Of a DNA stretch of 64,000 nt, positions 10,700 to 20,356 are shown piece after piece (position 1 is the first letter of the stretch; each line of letters starts with the position of its first letter). Source of the stretch: Gracilaria domingensis (Eukaryota > Rhodophyta > Florideophyceae > Gracilariales > Gracilariaceae); contig VCMS01000179.1 in assembly GCA_022539475.1 (NCBI GenBank), positions 124,001 to 188,000 of the forward strand. The letters run 5' to 3'. The position numbers were made by a program, and so were the translations under genes. The notes under the pieces were generated by a model. It saw only the letters and a program-made list of their open reading frames with translations. It had not been told where the DNA came from and ran no database searches.

Positions 10700-12950
10700 A
10701 GAGCGAAACACTCCTCGCATGATACATTCTCTTCATCGATAAAGCTTTCGCTGAAAAATGTTTTGTGCGACAAAATTTGCATCATTCAGCAAAGATGCGG
10801 CTGCAAAATTTTGAGCGTTCATGCCACGCAAGATCGATTCATCTTATGTACCTCTCCATCCAATACTGAAAGTTGTTCTGAGGAGGAGCACACTCAACTA
10901 GGCATTCCGCAAGATGTAGAAGCAAGTGAAATGTGTACATGCACAGATGAACGCAGTTGAGATTCCCCTGAAATTACTTTTCTTCAAAATGCAGATAGAG
11001 ACGCTGCGAAAGAATACAGAGCCTCTCAACATCGGCTTCAGTCAATTGTGTTCGCCAGCATATGTCTAGGATCTCAACAAAATCCTTCCATCCAGAAATG
11101 TACGGCTCTAGAAGATGACCGCCAAGAACTACCAAGCTGTATGAAAGAATGAATGCCTTCACTTCTACATACTTCCATTATGCACATCGACTAGGCGACC
11201 CCGGTCTATAGAATACATTGCTTGGTATACCGTCACCCAAACGTTTCAACTCTTCATTGATCTGGCAAAGAGACACTTTGCTAAGCGAAAATGGCTCTTC
11301 CCAATGGTCTTCCCATAGGGGAATGATTTTCCTCCCAATGGTGTAGAAAAGATGCATGATATCATTTGGAAAAGAAGTATATGGAAGGAAAGTGGGAAGT
11401 CAGAACAGACTACTCCTTTCGCTTATACCACTCTATGTTGGAAGAGCGGCTCTTTGCTGACCAGATCTAATGAGAATTTCTCGTATTGTACTTCTAGATT
11501 GATTCTCAGTGCGGGATGGCATATTGAGGCCGTCAAATGCCTTTATGTCCCATCGGGCATGTGAAAGAAGCCTGGGAAGTAAAAATGCCTCTTTGTAGTA
11601 GATCAAAACTCTTGTCTCGTGCAGTATCGACATGGTTCTTTACCATTTTGTCCCTTTAACCCAGATACTTTCTTCAAGGCTAGAAGATCTTCTGCGAACC
11701 GAAGAAGATGAAGCCTAACATTCTTCTCGGATCTATCGTGGAACCGTGGAACATAAACCTTGTTCCCTCCACATTGCTCTCCAACGTGCTCAGCCCGTGA
11801 AGAAAACGGTCGAGAAATGATTTGAGTATCCTGAAGCTTTGGCGGTCAAGGAATGAAAGTAAAAGTAGGGATGCTTCGCATGAGAAAACGTTCAGATAGT
11901 ACCAAGCTACAGATAACTGCACCAATAGGCCACACTGTATAGTTCTGCTCACGAAACGCTTGAAAACAATCTGTTGAGACCGCGAGAACGATTTTGTCTT
12001 TCACACTCTGTATCCCACCACATTTCGCTGCAATCTTTCGAAGTGACACGGTGTGGACAAAATCGCTTATGATATCAGCATTGTTCTCAAAACAGGAATG
12101 AAAGAAGTTGAAGAGCTTCGCACAAGATACTTCTTCCATGAACAATGAGTTCAGTCTACCATGGAGTACAATCCAAGATATGCAGTGTGATGTATCGTTT
12201 TTATTCGATGTGCTTGGCTTTTCACACACGGAGCATTTCTGAACAGTACATTCATAAAAGCACATGTGGCCAAGATATATCCGAAACTTCACCACACTAT
12301 GAAAGATCCTGGACCCTTTGCAAATACGTGAACAACTGTGTTACAGCATTTGCAAGGTTATTGAATGTTCTTGAGAATGTCATCAATAATGACTTGAGTC
12401 ACATTATGCCTGAAGTACAGGTCGATCCATGTGTTGTTTTTGGTAACCCATACACCGAAAAGTTTTGATTCATGCAAACATGGTTTTCAAAATCAACGAA
12501 CGGATGTTACGGACTAATTTGGTCCGTTTTCCATACCCCTTGTTGTGATATGTGAGTCTCGTCATCAACTAAATCAATGAAACCAAAACGAGAGCTTGAT
12601 AGTAGAGCCTGACAGGAATGAGAAGGTTAAAAACCTTGTTCCAAGCATTCTGCGTGCCGTTTGCATCTTCATTATTTTCAATACGGTCAAAATTTTCTTG
12701 ATCCGCATCATGGGCATGAATTGCGAGGAAGTTGTCCTGTGATGGTTTCTCAATATGCTCTTCATGTACTATTTCTTGTTCAGGCAGTTTACCTTATTGT
12801 GGGACAGCATTTATAGCAAAACCACCTTGAAAATGCTCGAGAGAACTTGTCTCTGGAGCTTGGACTTCATCACCATCGTTTGCAGTATCGCAGGTACGAA
12901 ATGGCTGTACCTCAACAGTTACCTGGGATTGATGATCATATGAGACTGTG
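10700..12950 (-). pseudogene. Decayed Tnp2-like (CACTA/EnSpm or Plavaka-type) transposase
   Basis: Minus-strand frames in order give an acidic N-terminal stretch (about 12.77-12.57 kb, with DNFLAIHAHDADQENF). Next comes a central region (12295-11846) with STDCFQAFREQNYTVWPIG, like the DG-x-PF...WPI motif of Tnp2-type transposases. Then comes RFAEDLLALKKVSGLKG and PCRYC (about 11.73-11.62 kb), like the D-x-PA-x-KK-x-x-G...C-x-x-C segment. The C-terminal part (11162-10850) has SGWKDFVEILDICW and, after a frame change, HLLLHLAECLVE and FQYWMERY. These occur in the family order but in at least three frames, so the gene is dead. Terminal inverted repeats were not found. Assignment is by motif pattern only. 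Confidence 0.55.
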
Positions 12951-13139
12951 TCATTGTACTCCTGTGAGAGCAGAACTTCACCCTCAACTTCGATTCTTTC
13001 ATGTTCACTAGTGTTGCCGTGATTTTCAATTATAGCGAGTTCTTCATGAGATACAGACTTGGCGCCGTTCGTAGTGCATGGTTTGACTCGGGACTGTTCG
13101 GCCGGGGAGAAGGAACGTGAGAGGAAGTGCAGCTACCGT

Positions 13140-13537
13140 CGCAAATCGGAACTTGGTGCAAGTCGCTGCCCCTTGAACCCACACAAGGACACCAAGTGCC
13201 CTTGATGTGGGAAGTTTGGTCACGCCATTGCCACCTGTTGGTAGAAGCCAAAGGAACGAGATTCTTTTGGATTCGGGAACGTGAGGTCTGAGACCGCAGA
13301 GAAGATGAAGGATGAAGAAGATAACCATCTTGCCCTGGTCCAGGAGAATGCTGGGGAGGATGTTGTCGCCGCAACGAAGACGAATGACGAAGGGGAAGCC
13401 CTCCGTAAGCAACGCCATCAAGACACCATAGTAATCGACGTCCCCACTGGTAAGCTGCTGCTCCTGGTGCTGTGCTCGAAGCCGAGAAGGAAGCCGAAGA
13501 AGAACAGGAAGGGTAGGAAGACATCCACCAGCATTTA
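13140..13537 (+). pseudogene. Element D gag C-terminus with zinc knuckle
   Basis: Codons at 13195-13240 give a CX2CX4HX4C knuckle (C-P-stop-C-G-K-F-G-H-A-I-A-T-C) with a TGA inside the CX2C and a TAG just after it. A charged tail follows, open from 13281 to 13537 and rich in Glu and Lys and then Arg and Lys. Nucleocapsid-type knuckles bind element RNA. Upstream gag sequence is not recognisable. Confidence 0.5.
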
Positions 13538-13748
13538 AGACAAGGTGGGCAAGTGTAACCTTCTGGCTGAGCTGACGACAGCCTTTGCGGCTTCACCTTT
13601 CGTCAGTTTCTTCGCGAAGATGCCGAGGAAGCCCTGAAGCTGCCAAGGCACCTTTTCGCCTGCAGCCTACCAGCAAGTCATGTCTCCGTGATCCGAGGAC
13701 TTAACCTTCCCGGTCGCTTGAAGGTCGTCCCTGTCAAGCTTTTATGGG

Positions 13749-14600
13749 ACTCACAAGAACGCCCTGTTGGATTCAGATGCGGTCCCAATTCTCATCTCTG
13801 CGGCGATGTGTGATCTCCTGACACTGACTCCGTCTCCTACGAGCAGGCGAGTCACGGTCGCTGATGGGACTGCTGCCAAAGTTTTGGGTGGTGTGAAGGA
13901 AGTGCCCATCGCCTTCGGAGAGAATGGAGTCCAAGTAGACTTTTTCGGGGTACAGATCACGCCGTTTGACGTTATCATTGGTTCTCAGACGTTAGAAACC
14001 CTCTGGAGGCGGCTGGACCTTGGCCGTCAGCAGGTTCAGCGCACTGCTGTAGACGGGGAAGTTGTTCTGGAACTGTCGAACGAACTTCAGAGGGTTGACG
14101 AGAGCCGCACGGATAGCGGGGACTTTACGTCACCTGACGAGTGTGCGGAAGGAGAATACCCGCAGAAGAGCTCCTCCTCGTTTTCCGAGAAAGAATCTAG
14201 TGAAGATTTCAGTTTGGTTCTCGCCATTGTAAACGAAGCAACTTATGAACCACACCTTGGGGTTATGCAGGAAGAGAAACACTCTCCCTATGAAGTTTCG
14301 GAGGAGCAGAAGGATAAGCAGTTGGGTATTATCTCCGCGAAGATGAAGCACCTTTCCGCGGAAGTGCAGGAAGGGCTAACGAACCCTCTGAGAGAGACAG
14401 ACATCATCGCTTGGGATATAAGCGAGCTATGCCCGTCGAGTGACCCCTTCACTAACTCTTTTCAGTTGACGGATGGTACTAATAATCACTTCCGTGTACG
14501 TCAAATGCGGTCGAGGCACAACGATATCGTCAGGAAAGAATTTGATGAGCTACTAGAAAGGGACATTATCACTCTCTCGTCTTCAGCCTGGTCTTTCTAG
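13749..14600 (+). pseudogene. Element D protease and linker
   Basis: An open frame of 277 codons. It begins LDSDAVPILIS, where the DTG/DSG triad has become DSD, followed by RVTVADGT and DVIIGSQTLETLW, as expected for the flap and C-terminal parts of a retroviral-type aspartic protease. An acidic linker leads to RQMRSRHNDIVRKEFDELL, which resembles the segment just before RT, and the frame ends in TAG at 14598-14600. Loss of the active-site Gly and the stop suggest inactivity. Confidence 0.6.
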
Positions 14601-15982
14601 GTGGTCATTGCCACCAAGAAGGACTGCAGGCACAGGTTCTGCGTGGAACATCGTCAGCTGAACTTTTTCCTGAAGCCAGACCGTTGGCCCTTGCCGAGAA
14701 TTGATGAGATCTTCGACGAGCTGGGCAGTGCAAAGGTTTTCACCACACTAGATCTCTTTTGTATATACTGGCAGGTTCGAATACCGGAGGAGCAAAAAAG
14801 ATGACGACGTTCAGCTGTCGCTCCGGCACTTACAAGTTTGAAGTAATGCCTTTCGGGGTCATGAACGCTCCGTGTACCTTGCAGAGAATGATGGACGAGG
14901 TTACCCTGGGGCTTTCATTCGTTAGGATGTACATTGATGATCTGTTGAACTTCTCAAAGACGTTAGAGGATCACCTGGATCATTGCCGAGCTGTTTCCGA
15001 ACGTGTAAAACAAGCAGGTCTCAAGGTTAAGATGACGAAGTGCAGCTCCGCCCAGTCGAAGATCAAACTCTTGGGGAATGTGCTGGATGGATACAGAGTC
15101 CATGTCAACGAGCACAAGATTTACGTCATAAGGAATGCCCCTATTCTGAAAGAAGAATCGGAGTTGAGAAGCTTCCTTGGGGTAGCTGGGTACTATGGTC
15201 ACTTTATCAAGAATTTCGCCGAGAGTTCGGCGGTACTCCACCCTGCCACCTCGACAAAAAAGGTAAAGTTCGCGTGGACGGAAGAGATGCAGGACGTCTT
15301 CGATGAGTTGAAGGAGAAGCTGACTACACCTCTCGTGTTGGCCTACCCTGACCTCTGTGAACCGTTCACAGTCGAGACGGATGCATCTTCAGTCTCATGA
15401 TACGCTGTCGTTTCCCAGAAAAAGGAGGACGGAAAGGTAAACCCGATACACTATGCCTCACGAACGACGACGGAAGCGGAGAGCAAGTAGAGCACGTGCG
15501 AGAGAGAAACGCTGGCTGTAGTGCTCGCGTTGAAGACGTTCCGGGTCCATCTACTCTCTTACAACGTCTTTGAGGTGGTTAGGGACCACAAAGCGTTGCA
15601 GTGTGCTTTCCAGAAGAGAGATATGCACGGAAGGCTAGCACGTTCGATGGACTTCGTAGCAGGGTACAATTACCGAGCGAGGTACCGCCCGGGGTTGGAG
15701 AACGGTGGGCCTGACTACCATTCCAGGATTGAGTTCGAGGGTGACGCAAAGTCAAATGAGGACGTCACGGAGGTTGACGCCGCTGTAACGTGGAAAGAGC
15801 CAAAAATCGGCGAGCTGGAGCCGTATCTGCTCAATAATACGCGATTTCTCGCCAGGGTATCGATTCAGGAGAATAATCTTTTCTCCCGACTCGCAGTTCG
15901 TCGCAATGCGGGGAAATTAATGCTTTGTGAGAATACACTGCTCAGGCCGGAGCCGGAGGGTCTTACGGCTATTCCCACTTGA
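14601..15982 (+). pseudogene. Element D reverse transcriptase, RNase H and integrase N-terminus
   Basis: 14601-14804 encodes RT motifs RFCVEHRQLN and KVFTTLDLF, then a one-base shift. 14803-15400 carries FEVMPFGVMNAPCT and the YIDD catalytic motif, plus the RT thumb (LRSFLGVAGYYGHF), and ends in the RNase H FTVETDASS with a TGA. RNase H continues after a further stop to RDHKALQ near 15600, then the integrase zinc-binding region starts (about 15860-16069). There, the second His appears replaced (YRDEGVT where HEGVT would be expected). Several stops and a frameshift mark it as dead. Confidence 0.82.
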
Positions 15983-16132
15983 GCGAGAAGGCTGGAGGTC
16001 CTTGAAATGTTCTACGAGGACACAGCGTACCGAGATGAGGGTGTTACGAGGAAGATGATACGCGAAAGACCTATAAGAAAATTTTGCGGTTTGTCGAGCA
16101 CGCGCAGATATCAATTGGACGCTTTTTCAAAA

Positions 16133-16137
16133 ACTGG
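16133..16137 (+). other. Target-site duplication of element B, left copy
   Basis: ACTGG directly abuts the TGT end of the left LTR and is repeated at 28099-28103 after the right LTR. Five-base duplications are typical of Ty3/gypsy integrases. Confidence 0.95.
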
Positions 16138-17111
16138 TGTGGGGCAAACTCGGAAGAGTGAAACCCACCAGACTGTCCGAAGGTCCGCTCTCGTGAGAGA
16201 GGGCAGACCAGTGACAGAGCCCTCTGTACCACCGTAACTCGGTTGTAAGGCCGAAGTGGCAACTGGCTATACCTACAGAGGTGATAGGCCACGTGGTGAG
16301 GAAACGATGAGAAACTCCTCAGATGGGGTGGTATCGGCAACGATGAAACACGACCAACGACAGGTGTAGTCCCGAGAGGGAAAGCAACAGAAAACAACAA
16401 CCAAACAACACCCACACGCGACGGGTAGGGCCTCCTCGGCACTGTGCCCGGAGCGGGGCGAGATCCTCCAACGGTAATGCACGGGTTTCCGTAAACACGG
16501 CAAAACTCTATACAGAGTCGGATCACTTCGTAATCTAGTCCTATACCTCCTCGGTACGACCCTGAGGTCCCGACATCAACGACAGATGTTCCTCAAAGGT
16601 ACCGAGAGGGTAGGACCACCGTAACCAGACGTGGCTATACTCGCGAGAGTGATAACCCACGTAGGCGGCTGGCGCCAGAGCCTCACTCGTGTAGAGTCCA
16701 CTCAGGAGAGCGCTACTCGACAAAGAGTTCACTTAGAAGTGCTCGGGTTGACTTTACAAAGGTGCTCGCGACGACGGGGTCGAGCTCACCTAAGTAGGTC
16801 TAAACTAACTATGTACACGTGGTGCACACCCGCAGGGGTCCGTACACGTGGCTAGCCCAGTGTCAGGCACCTCAGGTGCACTACCTATTGTCCCGTAATA
16901 TGCACACACACGGTGGTGTAGTACACGCGTCCACCTAGCGGTATTGGCCAGCAATGGCAACCCTGATTACAGATAACTGTGGGAAAGCCATTCCAAAAGT
17001 AACCGCCAAAATTGGGTCCAACTCATAACTCTTCGAGTGCATCCTCGTATCACTCCCCTGAGTATATGAGGCGCATCATCCTGATAACCACGCAAAATGC
17101 GTTGCTCTACA
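16138..17111 (-). repeat. Element B 3' LTR (974 bp)
   Basis: Matches 27125-28098 over its whole length with three substitutions. In element orientation it begins TGTAGAGCAACGC and ends in CCCCACA. It is preceded, in element orientation, by the polypurine tract at 17112-17126. The short ORFs inside it occur identically in both LTRs and have no coding support. Confidence 0.97.
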
Positions 17112-17126
17112 TCTCCCCCTCCTTAG
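17112..17126 (-). other. 3' polypurine tract of element B
   Basis: CTAAGGAGGGGGAGA on the minus strand directly abuts the TGT start of the 3' LTR, the position at which plus-strand DNA synthesis is primed. Two near-identical copies lie inside pol (20692-20706 and 23824-23838). Confidence 0.9.
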
Positions 17127-17190
17127 AGCCGAGAACGACTTCGAGGCTGAAGTTTTGTGCGAAACGCATGTACGTAAATACGTCACAATC

Positions 17191-19051
17191 ATGAGCGGTA
17201 CCAACTCCTCGGTTTCTATACCTCGCAAGCGCGATACACACTCAAGCGAACAGAGTATTCAAGTATCCGAACTCGATCACAGTACATCATCTGTCATTCC
17301 GATGAACCCGAATCAGTTTCCTCATCACCCGACGGGTCAGGCGAGCGCGTCGAGCTACCCTCAGCCGGGTTCTGCGACGGCTCCACTGCCTCAGTCTCAA
17401 CCGATGGTCCCGGTGAACGTTCCGTTATGGAATTCAGCGCAAGCGATGCCGCTGATGGCGAACCAAGCTGGTTGGATATCGAAGGAATCTCTCGCAGTAC
17501 GCGATCCACTCCGTGATGGGTTTGCGTTCAGCTGTGCACCGTGGTTTCATCCGGTAGCTGCTAGCTGCTAACGATGACACTCTCCTGGAGTCGTATGCCG
17601 AAAACGGCTTCCTACCGGGCGGTTTGCCGTTAGCGGTAGTGCAATCCCCAGAATGGAAAGTTCGTATAGCGATCGACCCGATGCTCCTCCGGTACGATAC
17701 CCGCGAGGGTGAGAATCTGAACACCGCGCGCGCGGAACACGCGAAGTTGGCGTACAAGAGACTCAGTCGAGTGCACCTCGAGCACCTGGTTACACCGTCA
17801 TATGGGTTCGATACTCCGTTCTACCGTACTTTCGGTGAAGTCCGATATGGAGACAACTTGGCGACGTTCGACCATGCGCGGTACGCTGGCGATGGCCCGA
17901 CCACATCGAGGTTGATGTTGTGCTGGAATCGGCCCATACTCCGAGCGGAGTTCCGTTATCTTCGCAAGAACGCTTCCCAGGGTGGGTTCGTCAACCGCAT
18001 TCGGTTTACGCGGAAAGCTCGTTCCCGTCATGGGTATCTGATTCCGTACCCGAATATCGAGACCGAGAGGTACAGACCGCAGGCCTTTGTTGGACGGTTC
18101 CCTCCTCTACCAGATTGGTGGCGTGATGTGGAGGTACCCAAAGGGTGTTTTGCAGAACTGCCTCCGTGCTTGAGTTACATCGGCTCCCGATTGATCAACG
18201 ATCCGCGTTCAGGATGGTGGGGTCTCGTAGCCGGCGAGTGGGCGGCACGCGTAGCAGCGTTTCTCCTCTGGGAGGCTTACGACAACTACCGTGTTTGGTA
18301 TATTCCGCCGATGCTTCGCAACATTATCCGCTCGCTGGATTTGCACACTCCCTTGGGGTCCGAAGAGAACGTGGATGAGATCCATTACATCTTGGATGTT
18401 ATCGATGGAGTCGATTGGGAAACGGTGCCCCGTTCGCAGCGTGGGAAAGGTCCTCGTCGTCACTACGACCGCTCACCCGGTAGGAGACATCCCACCGCAA
18501 GAGATTTCGTGTATTACGACCCATGGGAGGGTACGATGACGACTAGCGCATATGCCGAGTGGGCAGCGAACCAGCCACGGTCGATTCCAGACAGTCACCC
18601 CGTTGGGTTCATGTTCAGTGACAACTGGGTCGCCCCAGTAGATCTGGATGATCCGAACATGGATACCGGTGGAGAGGCGGCGGGAGCACTCGTCGAGATG
18701 GACCAGGAGTTGGTGAACGACCTACCGGCGGCGAATCAGGTGTTGCACGCCAGCGGCGGGGTACCCCAGGCTCCTGTGGGTTAGAATGTTCCGACTCAAG
18801 CGAGTGTTCCGGTGGTGGGTCCGGCCCCTGTAGCGGCTACCGTTTCTTCGGTCCTTCCGGCCCCGACAGCTCCGGTCGCTCCGGGAGATTCTCCGGCGAA
18901 CATCGCGATGTTGCGCGCCAGTCTCCAGAACGCTGGAATTATCGTGCCCGATCATCTCACCACTATGGCAGGGATACTGGCTTACGCCGTTCCGCACACT
19001 TCGCAGGGTCCCTCCGGTAGCGGCGGTGCCGGTCCCTCATCGGGGGTGTAA
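17191..19051 (+). pseudogene. Antisense ORF (about 617 codons) in element B, two lesions
   Basis: Runs opposite to gag-pol between the 3' PPT and the chromodomain ORF. It starts at an ATG with A at -3 (17191). The frame runs to 17571, where a perfect 7-bp tandem duplication (AGCTGCT at 17556-17562 and 17563-17569) shifts it. Discounting that duplication, the frame is open through 18781, then has a TAG (18782-18784), and continues to TAA at 19049-19051. The N-terminal ~110 residues are Ser/Pro/Gln-rich, the middle is globular with many Trp and Arg (for example GWWGLVAGEWAARVAAF), and the C-terminus is Pro/Ala/Val-rich. I recognise no family. Antisense ORFs are known from some large plant Ty3/gypsy elements, but I cannot show homology to them. 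A + strand TATATGAGG lies at 17063 in the LTR. Confidence 0.7.
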
Positions 19052-19420
19052 GATGACCAGCAGGGCTGGAGGACTTGGTCCTTAGTATAAGATAGAAACA
19101 GTAAAACCATCTAGTGGTAACTTTCCCTTCACCCTTTTGCCTGTTCTCCACGAACTTGATCGATCTTCGATTACTTCTTCACTCACACTGTGTTCAAGTG
19201 TACTTCACTTCTTTGGTGCTTCTTCTACTCTAACCGTTTTAAATCGGTACAACCGGCATTTCGGTATGCTCTTCTTTCTTTCTTCTCACTTCCTCTAGTT
19301 CAGTCTTCACCGCTTCATTGGTCTTCTTCCTTCATTCATCCCCACACAGAAGGGGTCAACTCTCCATTCTGAGTCTTCCGTATCGCGTTATAGTTGGAAG
19401 CTCCTCACCGGGAACGGTTC
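19052..19420. other. Spacer between convergent ORFs of element B
   Basis: About 370 bp between the stop of the antisense ORF and the stop of the chromodomain ORF. It contains T- and C-rich runs on the plus strand and no ORF of note. It is the natural place for two convergent 3' ends, though no polyadenylation signal is certain. Confidence 0.45.
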
Positions 19421-19663
19421 TTATCCCACCTGGGCTTGGTCCAGGTTGGACGGCAAGGCTGACCGAGTGCGACGGGGGTATGAAACGATCTTCGACCTAG
19501 GTAGGTGCTCGACCGGCTCCATGGTGTCCTCCTCGGCGGAGTAGCCATACCATCGCACTTGGTACAGTACCGTCCCATCGGGGTCTACAACATGACGTAC
19601 GATACGTTCGATCACGTATTCCTGCGGGTACACCTCGGTGTTTGACTGCTCTCCTTCACCCAT
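19421..19663 (-). CDS. Stand-alone chromodomain protein of element B (80 aa)
   Basis: ATG at 19661-19663 in a favourable context (ACCACAATGG), stop at 19421-19423. The protein is almost entirely one chromodomain: YVIERIVRHVV, a short turn, YQVRWYGYSAEEDTMEPVEHL, then a basic tail. Tyr in YVIER and Trp in VRWYGY occupy the expected methyl-lysine cage places. In known chromoviruses this domain is fused to the integrase C-terminus and guides integration to marked chromatin. Here it is about 0.7 kb downstream of the pol stop in its own ORF, as in element C (51899). It could be expressed from a spliced or subgenomic RNA; the upstream open frame (20207-19782) has no ATG at its start and no recognisable domain. 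Confidence 0.85.
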   Translation of the reverse strand: MGEGEQSNTEVYPQEYVIERIVRHVVDPDGTVLYQVRWYGYSAEEDTMEPVEHLPRSKIVSYPRRTRSALPSNLDQAQVG

Positions 19664-20356
19664 TGTGGTTCCGTACCTTCGAGGGTGGCGAGGTGGTGGC
19701 CGGCTAACCTCTAGAGGGGTTCCTCTTGGACTTAACCAGTCACGACTCACTAGGAGTTCCTCGCTGCACGACAACTACAACTTACGCCAGGAGCGTCCAA
19801 TCTTCAACCTGAAAGGTTCTTCTTGAAATACTCTCCTTCTTGAGTCTGACGAGCTTCGGCTCGTTTTGGTTGAGCTTCCGACCGTCCAACGGTAGCTTCG
19901 GGATTCTGAGCTCCCTCTTGCTATCCAGAAGGATCGTCCGTGCGACGGAGAACGGGCAGGGTTTCGCTCGTGCGCCATGGAGGCGGATTGACCAATCACG
20001 GTGCATATCGCGGCCTTCTGGTTGGCCAGGCGGTGGCACGTGTGAGCCACGAGTTACCCTAACAGGTGTCCGTTCGCCTACGGTTGGCGACCGTGCATCG
20101 CGCACCGTGCACGTGTGGTACTCGCGCACGCGACTTACTGTCAGCAGTTCCCCGCGTCGGCGGTGCTCTCCGTACGTCACCACGTCACACAACGTGTTAC
20201 TCTCCACTTGGGTGTGTCATGAGTCTTCTGCCACGCGGCGTGGGTGCACCATCGACGGTTTCCAAACTCGTACTTCGTACTTCACCTTTCCAAGGTTGTT
20301 TTCCCAAATAATACGCGGGTAAGTACGACTTCTCGTTTCCTCAAACCACGGCGTGG
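19664..20356. other. Gap between pol and chromodomain ORF of element B
   Basis: About 690 bp. A 141-codon minus-strand open frame (20207-19782) starts with GTG and is basic, with its only early ATG near the middle. No domain is seen. Element C has a comparable gap of 713 bp with little clear similarity. Confidence 0.45.

Larger units (their letters stand above)
13030..16069 (+). mobile_element. Element D: decayed Ty3/gypsy retrotransposon, left part
   Basis: Plus-strand remnants run gag zinc knuckle, protease, RT, RNase H, integrase N-terminus. The element is then interrupted at 16069 by a 389-bp insert that itself contains element B, and integrase resumes at 28425. Its RT has YIDD and its proteins are distant from A, B and C, so it is another lineage. 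The 5' end abuts the Tnp2-like remnant near 13.03 kb; most of gag and the 5' LTR are missing. Confidence 0.85.

Noticed and set aside
19741-19790. A GTAAGT...CAG intron upstream of the chromodomain ATG
   Set aside because: The candidate intron would be about 22 bases, too short to be spliced in normal eukaryotes; other splice sites could not be judged by eye.
19782-20207. 141-codon minus-strand ORF between pol and chromodomain as a gene
   Set aside because: Starts with GTG, has no early ATG, no domain, and the equivalent gap in element C does not keep a clearly related frame.
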